26,699 bases of DNA from a bacterium (GTDB lineage Bacteria; Actinomycetota; Acidimicrobiia; UBA5794; ZC4RG35): the NCBI GenBank assembly GCA_028819835.1, contig JAPPKR010000135.1:1-26699 (forward strand). Direction: 5' to 3'. Under the pieces are notes generated by a model, which was given only the letters and a program-made list of their open reading frames with translations, ran no database searches and was not told the origin of the DNA. Below, piece after piece: positions 1 through 7,170 of the stretch. How positions within the stretch are numbered: position 1 is the stretch's first letter; every line of letters begins with the position of its first letter. Both the position numbers and the translations under genes were made by a program.

Positions 1-311
1 GCGTCCTGGGCCTCTTGGTCACCAACCCCCAACTCCCCGACTCGTTGAGCCTGTCAGTGTCGGAGTTGTGCAGCGAGTTGGCCGCTATCGGGCCGGGACC
101 AGACACCGAGGCCACCGCCCGGACCCGGAGCCAGGCCGAGTACCTGCGCCAGTTGGTCGGGATCGATTGGCCCGGCGGCGCCGAAGGCCACGCTCTGCTG
201 GGGAAGATCGACGATGGGTGCCGACAACTCCACGACCTGGTGACGAAGACCTACTTCGACTACCCGGTCCTCGCGCCTGACCACGGGAGGGTCGGCGGGC
301 ACGACCAGTGA
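1..311 (+). CDS. C-terminal fragment of alpha-E (DUF403-type) domain protein, cut by window edge
   Basis: The reading frame is already open at base 3, so only about the last 103 residues are present. The visible part has the all-helical character of the alpha-E domain C-terminus (a NPQLPDSLSLSV segment followed by an SELCSELAAI helix, comparable to the family's 'NP.S..F.L' motif). Identification rests mainly on context. In many bacteria an ATP-grasp-like protein, an alpha-E protein and a transglutaminase form one operon, and here the stop TGA (309-311) overlaps the GTG start (308) of a transglutaminase gene. That four-base overlap implies translational coupling. The biochemical role of alpha-E proteins is not established; involvement in peptide ligation or modification together with the ATP-grasp partner has been proposed. 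The family call is inference from partial sequence plus operon position. Confidence 0.7.
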   Translation, partial: VLGLLVTNPQLPDSLSLSVSELCSELAAIGPGPDTEATARTRSQAEYLRQLVGIDWPGGAEGHALLGKIDDGCRQLHDLVTKTYFDYPVLAPDHGRVGGHDQ

Positions 312-1201
312 CCGCACCCGCCGACGGCGCTCAGGATTCGTCGCGCTACCGCATCGAACACGTCACCCGCTTCGTGTACACCGAGCCGGTACGCCGATGC
401 ACCATGTCACTCTGCCTCCAACCCCTCCAGGTTCCCGGCCAGAGGCTTGCGGACTTTTCCGTCAAGACCACACCTCCCGCCAGGTTGACGACCGAGACCG
501 ACCCGTTCGGCAACACCCGGCACATCCTGACCCTCCACCAAGATCACGACTCCTTGGAGGTCGTCTCGACCTCCGAAGTAGAGATGGAACCGCCGCCCGC
601 CCTACCGGAACGCCTGGGAATGAGCACTTGGGACGAGGTCCGGGCTGGGGGCGCCGATCCGAAGTGGTGGGACTTCACCAGCGCAAGCCCGGTGGCCCGC
701 CCCTCCCCTGCCCTCACTGAATTCGTCACGGGGCTGGGAGTCGAACCGGAAGGCGATCCTCTGGCCGACCTGATGGCGCTGTCGGAGGCGCTCAACGACG
801 CTTTCGAGTACCTGCCGGGCGCCACATCGGTGGACTCCACGATCGACGAATTCCTCGCCTCGGGGAAGGGCGTGTGCCAGGACTACGCACACCTCATGGT
901 CGCCATCGCCCGCTCCTGGGGCGTTCCGACCCGCTACGTGTCGGGATACCTGTACGTCACCGACCTCGGATCGGGACAGTCCGGATCAGCCTTCGGCGCC
1001 GCAACCCACGCCTGGGCCGAGACCCGCCTACCCCACCTGGGATGGATCGGCCTAGACCCCACCAACCGGTCCCTCGCCGACCAAAAATACGTGCGGATAG
1101 CAGTAGGACGCGACTACCGAGACGTCCCCCCAACCCGAGGAGTGATCGAGGGAGGAGGCGAATCCCAACTGGAGGTAGACGTCCGGATGGCCCTCCTCTA
1201 G
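308..1201 (+). CDS. Transglutaminase-like cysteine protease family protein
   Basis: 297-residue protein of the bacterial transglutaminase-like family that travels with alpha-E and ATP-grasp proteins. Residues about 14-95 form the family's N-terminal beta domain (YRIEHVTRFVYTEPV). The catalytic core follows: GKGVCQDYAHL with nucleophile C190, ATHAWAE with H234, and GWIGLDPTN with D250, giving a complete Cys-His-Asp triad. No signal peptide is seen, so a cytoplasmic location is likely. The GTG start at 308 overlaps the preceding stop and no better start lies downstream. Members are thought to act as peptidases or amide-bond-forming enzymes rather than classical cross-linkers; the substrate is unknown. 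The last 38 codons have a second, diverged copy at 15286-15404, joined to an IS relic, so the genome once held a paralogue. Confidence 0.93.
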   Translation: MTAPADGAQDSSRYRIEHVTRFVYTEPVRRCTMSLCLQPLQVPGQRLADFSVKTTPPARLTTETDPFGNTRHILTLHQDHDSLEVVSTSEVEMEPPPALPERLGMSTWDEVRAGGADPKWWDFTSASPVARPSPALTEFVTGLGVEPEGDPLADLMALSEALNDAFEYLPGATSVDSTIDEFLASGKGVCQDYAHLMVAIARSWGVPTRYVSGYLYVTDLGSGQSGSAFGAATHAWAETRLPHLGWIGLDPTNRSLADQKYVRIAVGRDYRDVPPTRGVIEGGGESQLEVDVRMALL

Positions 1202-1220
1202 CGAATTCGGAACTGCGGGA

Positions 1221-1238
1221 TTCCTGTCTCTCCAGGAA
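1221..1238. terminator. Hairpin downstream of the transglutaminase gene
   Basis: Perfect 6-bp inverted repeat TTCCTG / CAGGAA with a TCTCTC loop, 20 bp after the transglutaminase stop and between convergent genes. There is no T-tract, so intrinsic terminator function is only plausible. Confidence 0.4.
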
Positions 1239-1321
1239 GGCCAAATGAAGAGGGCCAGGCCAATCTGAACACTCCACCACCTGATAGTTGGATGACCTCT
1301 CCTGTAAATCGACGGAGACCC

Positions 1322-1345
1322 CCCTGGACCCGCTATTTCCCAGGG
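1322..1345 (-). terminator. Hairpin just past the subtilase stop codon
   Basis: Inverted repeat CCCTGG / CCAGGG with a 12-base loop, immediately 3' of the minus-strand stop at 1350. It is GC-rich without a clear T-tract. Position supports a transcription terminator for the subtilase gene. Confidence 0.35.
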
Positions 1346-1349
1346 ACCA

Positions 1350-4300
1350 CTACCTCGAAGCAGACAGTTCTGGAGGTGGATTGGTGGCGCCGAGGGAGTT
1401 GCGGCCCCAGCAGATCACTTCCCCGGTGGCATCCAATCCACAGGTGGAGCTTCCTCCGGTGGCGATGGCTTTGAGCGCCACGGCTGATGGCGGTGATGCT
1501 TCGCCAACATGGTTACTACCCCAGCATTCGACCGTTCCTTCCTGCCCCAGTGCGCAGGAGTGACCCCCTCCCGCGCTGACGGATAAGAACGGACCTTCCG
1601 GTGGATTCGCTTGTCCGTCAGTGCCTTCGCCCCAGCACACGACCGCGCCGTCCGTTCGGATGGCGCATAGATGCGTGTCGCCGCTGGAGAGACTTGTGAA
1701 GTGGCCTTCCTCGGACGTTGTCTGGCCGGAAAGGCTCCCCCAGCATTGGATGGAACCGTCGGAGCGTATCCCGCAGGTATAGGAATTCCCCGCCGAGACC
1801 TGGGTGAAGACGCCTGCCGGCGGCGATGCTTCTCCTTCGTAGTCTGAGCCCCAGCAGACCACGGCTCCTTCGGGTTGCAAAGCGCAAGAGTGGCCGAAAC
1901 CGGCCGTGATAGCTGTAAATGTTCCAGAGGGAGGGGAGGCCGCACCGTCATAGTCATCACCCCAGCACCGGGCGGAGCCACCGGTGTCGATTCCACAGGA
2001 GTGAAAACTCCCCGCCTCCACACTCGTGAACAAGACCGCAGGCGGTGAAGTCTGTCCGAGGTCGTTGTTTCCCCAACAGATCGCCATTCCCCCGGTATCC
2101 AGCCCACACGCATGATGGTCGCCCATGGTGATTTGCTCAAGCCGCAGGCTTTGCGGCGCCACGGAACCATCGGTAAAACCGGTCTGGCCTGAAGGGGTCC
2201 AAGCCGGCGAATCGGCGCCGTCGAACAGACGGACCGGATCGCTGCCGCCGACGCTCATTGTCAAGATGCCCCAACTCTGCGCCTCGGCGTAGATGTTCCA
2301 CTCCTCATAAGGGTTTTCGAAGAAGTAGGTGCTTCCGAAGACTATGGACTGACCGTCAGGAGACCAACTGGCATCCCAGCCGCCGAAGTCTGTCAACTGC
2401 TTGACATTGGCGCCATCGCGATCCATGACGAACACCTCGCCGCCTTTGCCAAACAGAATCCTCCTTCCATCAGGAGACCAGCGGGGATTGGATCCTCCCT
2501 GCGCGGTAAGTTGCTTGACGCCGGCACCGTCCGGATTCATCACGTGTACCTGGGAATCCCTCTCGAAGGCAATCAAAAGGCCGTCCGGCGACCAGGCGGG
2601 ATTAGAGCCGCCGCTGTGAGTGAGTCTCTGGATGTCGGTTCCATCGGCGTCCATTACGTACAGGTTGGCGGATGCGTCGATGCCGCCTCGCCACTTGCTG
2701 GTGAAATGGACACCCACTCGTGAGAACAGGATCCGGCTTCCGTCCGGCGACCAGGCCGGACGGTGCCCGCCGCCATCGGTGAGTTGGAGGGTGTTTCGAC
2801 CGTCTGCATCCATGACGAACACCTCGCTCTGACCGGTTCTATCGCTGCTGAACAGGATCTTGGTTCCGTTTGGAGACCACTTCGGGTCAGCGTCCTTCCA
2901 GGCAAGATTGAAGTCACCCACGAAATCGTCGCCTGGGAAGGAGTTGTCGGGCGTGAGTCTGACCGCCTCTGATCCGTCCGGTTTGGCGACGTAGATGGCG
3001 CCGTAACTGACATAGGCCAAACGCTGCGGTATCGATATGACGGGTGTCGGGTCGCCGGGTCCGTCGTTTCCTACAGACGCCCCATACCCATTCGGAGACC
3101 AGGAAGGTCCGCTTTCGGATCGACGGTTGGTCCCGGTCAGATTGACGGCCCCGGTTCCGTCCGCATTCACGATCCATATGTCGTCATTGCCGTCTCGGTC
3201 ACTCGTGAATGCGATCCGGGAACCGTCGGGCGACCAAGCCGGTTCGCTGTCCGAGGCCGGATGGTCGGTGAGGTTGCGCCAATTCTTCCCCTCCGCGTCC
3301 ATCAACCAGATGTCGTCGTCGGAGGATCTCGGTTCGTCCTGGTTGTGGACGAATGCGATCTGGGTACCGTCGGGTGACCATGCGGGTTGGATCTCGTCGT
3401 CGTCGTTGTCGTGAAGGTTGCGAGCGTCTGTCCCGTCCGGGTTCATTACCCAGATGTCGAAGTCGCCTCCATCCCGGTTGCTGGCGAAGGCGATCCGGGA
3501 GCCGTCGGGCGACCACGCCGGGTTCATGTCCCAGGAGGGATGGTTGGTCAGATTCCGCGGGTTGGTTCCATCGCTGTTCATCACCCAGATCTCCAGGTTG
3601 CCTGAGCCGCTTCTGACAAAGGCGATCCGGGAACCGTCGGGCGACCATGCCGGCTGGTATTCATTGGAGTCGCTATCGGTGAGGTTGCGCCAATTGGTGG
3701 AGTCAGCGTCCATGACCCAGATGTCGTTGTCCTCCTCCGGAGACAGTTTGTGCACGAATGCGAGGCGTTCGCCGTCAGGCGACCACACCGGTTGCCATCC
3801 ACTGTGAGCCATACGACATCGCCTCCCTTCCGGAGAGGGCTGGGCGACCCAGAGGTCACGGCGGTCTATCAGGTCGACTCTGGTGTCATCGACTTGGTCG
3901 CCGTCGGCGTCGATGTCAACACCGGTCTCATAAACGATCAGCCCTGCGTCAGGAGACACTTCGCTACAGGACTGGAAGATTTCGCCAAGTCGCTGTATCG
4001 CCTGGAGGGGCTGGATTCTTCCGAATCCGTACTCTTTGGTCCAACCTCCGGGATCGTCGGGATTGTAAGCGGTTTCGTACAGCGCTCTCCTGATCTCTGC
4101 CACCGATGCCTTCGGGTAGCGGGCCTTCATGTGTGCAACAACGGCACTCACCATGGGCGCGGCCATCGAAGTGCCGAATGCCGAGTCGGTGCATCCTTGG
4201 GGAGGACTGGACGGTCCCGAGCAACTGTTTGGAACAGTGGACAGAATGTCGTGCTCTCTCAATTCTTCGTCTCCGGTGAACCCGTCACTGGTGTAATCGG

Positions 4301-5501
4301 AGCGAGCCAAGGGGCGGACCTCATTTCCGAATCTGCCGAGGCCCGATCCCCCGGGGGCCGCAATACCCACATGTTCACTAGCCGTACTGAAGTGGGCATG
4401 GCTGTCATTGACGTCGGTCGCAGCCACCGTGATGACCCCCGGATAAATGGCAGGGGCGGCGACTTGATCCTCATGGGTGCAGTAAGTATCCAAGTAATCG
4501 GGATTCCCACAGTTGCCCGCCGCGGCCACCACCACGATGTCCTGCATCATCGCAACCCGGATTACCGCTTCAAACGGGTCCTGGTCACCCCCGGTCCCCT
4601 CCGTTCCCACCCGCCACACCAGTGACAGGTTGATGACATCTGCTCCGGTCCTGATTGCCCTTTCTATAGCCGGTGTCATCGACCTGATGTCCGTGCAATC
4701 GGTACCTCCCCACACCCTGATGGGCAGTACTCTGGCCTCTGGCGCCAAACCGGCGCCGTCGAAGCCGTTGCCGGCATCAGCTGAGATGATTCCCGCCACG
4801 TGAGTTCCGTGGCCGTTCTCATCCGATGTGTGACATTGATGATCACCCAAACTCCCGCCAACGACGCTGTGTGACAGATCGCGGTGCTCGGCGTCTACGC
4901 CCGAGTCGATCACGGCCACCGTCACCTCCGCTCCGTCCGGCCAGCCCTGCCACAACCGGCTGGCCTGCAATCTGGTCAGATGCCACTGCCTGCCGGATTC
5001 CGGGTCGCTGCTCTCAGTACCAGCCTGGGCCGGCCACACCTCCAAGACTGGAACTCCCACCGCGTGGACCTCGGGATCGGAAGAAAGAACCCGGCGGACT
5101 TCATCAATGGTCCTTCCATCCAAGGGGACGTACTCCACCTTTAGGCATCCATCGGTGATCCGAACCACCTCCGCTACATCTTCCAAAGATCCGACCGGCA
5201 AGTGTACGGGGCAAGGAACACCAAACACGAGTGTGTCAACCGCTTCAGCCAAACGCGGCAAATCGATGTCGGACAACGTCGGAGTGGTGAATGGATCGAA
5301 TGGAGGGACCTCGGGCGGGGAATCCCGGGGCTCGGTAAGAGACTCCTGGGGCTTAGTGAGAGACTCCTGGGGCTCGGCGGCAGGGGGTTCTACAACACTT
5401 GGGACCGTGTCGTCTGGGTCTGTATCGCCGCACACCACCCACAAGACTCCCACTGCCAGGATAGCGGCCACGGCCAGAACCCAGCGCACAGGGGTGTTCA
5501 T
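1350..5501 (-). CDS. Secreted S8 subtilisin-family protease with TolB-like and RCC1-like propeller domains
   Basis: 1383 residues. Residues 1-25 are a hydrophobic signal or anchor; the C24 context (LWVVC) is a poor lipobox. A Pro/Glu linker contains a 7-residue tandem repeat. The S8 protease spans about 188-505 with D199 (VAVIDSGVD), H231 (NGHGTHVAG), oxyanion N330 (AAAGN) and S445 (GTSMAAP), so it should be active. About 12 PD40/TolB-like motifs follow (consensus PAWSPDGSRIAF, residues about 560-1080), enough for two propellers. Last come seven RCC1-like units of about 38 residues, each with a C...CWG pair (about 1085-1383). ATG 5501 is preceded by a G-rich ribosome site (GGGGGG, about 8 bp upstream). 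The propellers probably bind protein or glycan; the substrate is unknown. The RCC1-like module recurs in the gene ending at 19989 and PD40 repeats recur in the gene at 13073. Confidence 0.93.
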   Translation of the reverse strand: MNTPVRWVLAVAAILAVGVLWVVCGDTDPDDTVPSVVEPPAAEPQESLTKPQESLTEPRDSPPEVPPFDPFTTPTLSDIDLPRLAEAVDTLVFGVPCPVHLPVGSLEDVAEVVRITDGCLKVEYVPLDGRTIDEVRRVLSSDPEVHAVGVPVLEVWPAQAGTESSDPESGRQWHLTRLQASRLWQGWPDGAEVTVAVIDSGVDAEHRDLSHSVVGGSLGDHQCHTSDENGHGTHVAGIISADAGNGFDGAGLAPEARVLPIRVWGGTDCTDIRSMTPAIERAIRTGADVINLSLVWRVGTEGTGGDQDPFEAVIRVAMMQDIVVVAAAGNCGNPDYLDTYCTHEDQVAAPAIYPGVITVAATDVNDSHAHFSTASEHVGIAAPGGSGLGRFGNEVRPLARSDYTSDGFTGDEELREHDILSTVPNSCSGPSSPPQGCTDSAFGTSMAAPMVSAVVAHMKARYPKASVAEIRRALYETAYNPDDPGGWTKEYGFGRIQPLQAIQRLGEIFQSCSEVSPDAGLIVYETGVDIDADGDQVDDTRVDLIDRRDLWVAQPSPEGRRCRMAHSGWQPVWSPDGERLAFVHKLSPEEDNDIWVMDADSTNWRNLTDSDSNEYQPAWSPDGSRIAFVRSGSGNLEIWVMNSDGTNPRNLTNHPSWDMNPAWSPDGSRIAFASNRDGGDFDIWVMNPDGTDARNLHDNDDDEIQPAWSPDGTQIAFVHNQDEPRSSDDDIWLMDAEGKNWRNLTDHPASDSEPAWSPDGSRIAFTSDRDGNDDIWIVNADGTGAVNLTGTNRRSESGPSWSPNGYGASVGNDGPGDPTPVISIPQRLAYVSYGAIYVAKPDGSEAVRLTPDNSFPGDDFVGDFNLAWKDADPKWSPNGTKILFSSDRTGQSEVFVMDADGRNTLQLTDGGGHRPAWSPDGSRILFSRVGVHFTSKWRGGIDASANLYVMDADGTDIQRLTHSGGSNPAWSPDGLLIAFERDSQVHVMNPDGAGVKQLTAQGGSNPRWSPDGRRILFGKGGEVFVMDRDGANVKQLTDFGGWDASWSPDGQSIVFGSTYFFENPYEEWNIYAEAQSWGILTMSVGGSDPVRLFDGADSPAWTPSGQTGFTDGSVAPQSLRLEQITMGDHHACGLDTGGMAICWGNNDLGQTSPPAVLFTSVEAGSFHSCGIDTGGSARCWGDDYDGAASPPSGTFTAITAGFGHSCALQPEGAVVCWGSDYEGEASPPAGVFTQVSAGNSYTCGIRSDGSIQCWGSLSGQTTSEEGHFTSLSSGDTHLCAIRTDGAVVCWGEGTDGQANPPEGPFLSVSAGGGHSCALGQEGTVECWGSNHVGEASPPSAVALKAIATGGSSTCGLDATGEVICWGRNSLGATNPPPELSASR
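5318..5380 (-). repeat. Three 21-bp tandem repeats in the subtilase linker
   Basis: Copies begin at 5318 (degenerate), 5339 and 5360. The last two share 15 identical bases (GAGACTCCTGGGGCT). They encode the heptads PQESLTK, PQESLTE and PRDSPPE in the linker between the signal segment and the protease. Copy-number slippage here would change only linker length. Confidence 0.8.
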
Positions 5502-5571
5502 CAGCGCCTACCCCCCAGGGAGTCGGTCAAGCACACAAGATGTCGCCAGGGGCCCCGTCGGTGTCGATCGT

Positions 5572-6036
5572 CTACCCTCCAGCTACGGCCGGGAATCCAC
5601 ATATCTCCAAGGCTTCCCGCGCCGCAACAGACGGCAGTTCGGCACTGCCGGTCATCATCCGTCCGTTGTAGTGCGTTTGAAGGCAGGACCGTTGGCCCGG
5701 TGTTATACCGCCGCCTTCGACAAGTTCCGCCAAGTAGGCGAAGGATGACACTTGGCTTGGAGAATCTCCTATCGGGACGCGAACTGTCTCTTCGTTCCCC
5801 CATACGTCGGAAATCGTGTATTCGTCATATCCCCCGCCGCAGGCGGACAGAGCCAGCAGCATCGCCGTTGCGACCGTCCATGTAAGCCAATGACTGTTCG
5901 CAAGCCGTCGCGACCTTGGGACGGTGGTTAGGTCTCTCCCCGATCCTGGCGAGGATTTCGTCCGGTTCTCTCTGGCAGCACCACCCCAACCGACGGCTGC
6001 CAACGGCCCCTTATAGAGTGGGAAAGGAGGTGGCAT
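5572..6036 (-). CDS. Small predicted lipoprotein, unknown function
   Basis: 154 residues from ATG 6036. The clear signal is a hydrophobic stretch ending in a lipobox, LLALSACGGG, with C66 as the probable lipidated residue. This puts the mature protein (about 88 residues) outside the membrane. It has two further cysteines (in GQRSCLQ and ALEICGF) and no recognised domain. The start is uncertain: ATG 6036 gives an unusually long 50-residue n-region and overlaps the preceding gene by 26 bp. The only other in-frame start seen upstream of the signal is a TTG in 'PLAAV'. The ATG inside MLLALSAC would leave too short a signal. It lies 70 bp upstream of the subtilase gene on the same strand and may be co-transcribed with it. 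Confidence 0.7.
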   Translation of the reverse strand: MPPPFPLYKGPLAAVGWGGAARENRTKSSPGSGRDLTTVPRSRRLANSHWLTWTVATAMLLALSACGGGYDEYTISDVWGNEETVRVPIGDSPSQVSSFAYLAELVEGGGITPGQRSCLQTHYNGRMMTGSAELPSVAAREALEICGFPAVAGG

Positions 6037-6448
6037 CCTTCAATCCATCTACATCTCGGATCACCACTGTACCGGGATCTTCGGCCTGTACAGCAGTCAT
6101 GAAACTGTTCAAACGCATCCGGATGGTGTGGCTCTTCTTGGGCATGAAAGCGCCTTCGATCCAGGTGTGGGGACCAACCATGGCATAGGTCATGTCATCG
6201 CCTTCAACCTCACCGAAGTGCAAGGCAATCTGTTGTTGCGCTCCGACAATGACTCCGGCCTGCGCCACCATAGGACCACTCTCATTGACAATCTTCCAGC
6301 CGGCGCGGGCGACCCGTTCCTCAAATAGCGCTCTCAATCTCTCTTGAGGTAGTTTGGTTCTGAACACACGGGGGGCCATACCCTTTTTGATCCCCCTCCG
6401 GTATGCATATACAAGTGCTATGAGAAGTACCAGTATCAAGAATTCCAT
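6011..6448 (-). CDS. Small membrane-anchored hypothetical protein
   Basis: 145 residues with one N-terminal membrane segment (MEFLILVLLIALVYAYRRG, residues about 2-17) followed by basic residues, suggesting a cytoplasmic globular part after the anchor. The remainder has alternating beta-like stretches and no motif I can assign. ATG 6448 has a good ribosome site (AAGGAAG, about 7 bp upstream). It is the middle gene of a compact minus-strand set: the next gene overlaps its 3' end by 26 bp and the previous one ends 65 bp upstream. No function is proposed. Confidence 0.75.
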   Translation of the reverse strand: MEFLILVLLIALVYAYRRGIKKGMAPRVFRTKLPQERLRALFEERVARAGWKIVNESGPMVAQAGVIVGAQQQIALHFGEVEGDDMTYAMVGPHTWIEGAFMPKKSHTIRMRLNSFMTAVQAEDPGTVVIRDVDGLKDATSFPTL

Positions 6449-6513
6449 ATTCGCTTCCTTTCAGGTTGTCGATGCTGCCGTAACGGTGTGACCTTGACTA
6501 TTGGAGGACGTCG

Positions 6514-6906
6514 TTAGTCGGTCCACGAAATAGCCCTCCTTATTTCCTCTGCACAATCCGGTTCCTCGTTGTAGGCAGCCGCAAATCGTTGCGCCCGTTC
6601 TACGTTGGGTTTGTACTGATAGTCATGGTGTACGTCCTTTTTTGTGACCTCTTCTGCCAGGGACCAGCCCTCTGCAAAGAGTCGAACTCTCTCGGGACTG
6701 GGAGACAGGTAATCCCCGCAGGTGTCACAGGAGCATTCCGGTTCGCTCCAGTTGGTGGTGCATGCGGAACGCCACATCTCCGCCAGTGCCATCTTGGCCC
6801 GTTTATCCAATGTTGGAGTGCGGTCCTTTCCGATAGTCTTTGAATACCACATCCAGACCAAAGCGACTCCTACAGCTATGAGAAAGACAATGGTTCTAGG
6901 AGACAC
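6514..6906 (-). CDS. Small membrane-anchored protein with cysteine cluster, unknown function
   Basis: 130 residues: an N-terminal membrane segment (TIVFLIAVGVALVWMWY), then a soluble part. The soluble part contains five clustered cysteines (SACTTNW..PECSCDTCGDYL) and a helical C-terminus with one further Cys (DCAEEIRRAI). The CxCxxC arrangement could bind metal or form disulfides, depending on topology. The GTG start at 6906 has only a weak ribosome site of its own, and an in-frame stop lies further upstream. A strongly initiated mini-ORF (6896-6952) overlaps the start and may drive it by coupled translation. It is first of three small genes that precede the subtilase gene. Confidence 0.72.
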   Translation of the reverse strand: MSPRTIVFLIAVGVALVWMWYSKTIGKDRTPTLDKRAKMALAEMWRSACTTNWSEPECSCDTCGDYLSPSPERVRLFAEGWSLAEEVTKKDVHHDYQYKPNVERAQRFAAAYNEEPDCAEEIRRAISWTD

Positions 6907-6952
6907 GAGAGTCCCCGAACGTCGTTGGCGAGGGAGTCATTGCTGAGTACAT
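6896..6952 (-). CDS. 18-codon leader ORF overlapping the next gene start
   Basis: ATG 6952 follows a strong ribosome site (TTAAGGAGTGACCA, with AAGGAG about 6 bp from the ATG). It encodes MYSAMTPSPTTFGDSRVS. The stop TAG lies 8 bp inside the downstream GTG-initiated gene, in another frame, an 11-bp overlap. The downstream gene has a poor ribosome site, so this looks like a coupling leader peptide. Its sequence shows no regulatory codon runs. Confidence 0.4.
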   Translation of the reverse strand: MYSAMTPSPTTFGDSRVS

Positions 6953-7170
6953 TGGTCACTCCTTAAGTAGAGAAGGCAGTAGCAATAGCACCAAGGGGCC
7001 TGCGTGCGAGACCAACATCGCTCAGGCGGCCGAACACCCAAACCCGTGGCCAGGGCCGCCCCGCCGCATTCTTTACATGCATCAACCGCCAAGGTTCCCC
7101 CCGGCAGAGTCTGCGGCTGTCCGGTGCGCCAGGCCCCGATCGGGAACGGCAGGGGTACACGACAGAGCCA
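6953..7170. other. Intergenic region between the metalloprotease gene and the small-gene cluster
   Basis: 218 bp without a supported gene. It should hold the terminator region of the minus-strand metalloprotease gene and the promoter of the downstream small-gene/subtilase set. I see no strong hairpin with a T-tract and no convincing -35/-10 pair. Confidence 0.4.

Noticed and set aside
3750..4625. 291-codon plus-strand frame opposite the subtilase catalytic domain
   Set aside because: It overlaps the intact S8 active-site coding sequence on the other strand and lacks any motif.
6974..6992. Possible fourth copy of the 17-bp motif (TTGCTAC core)
   Set aside because: Only seven contiguous bases match and the flanks differ from the consensus.
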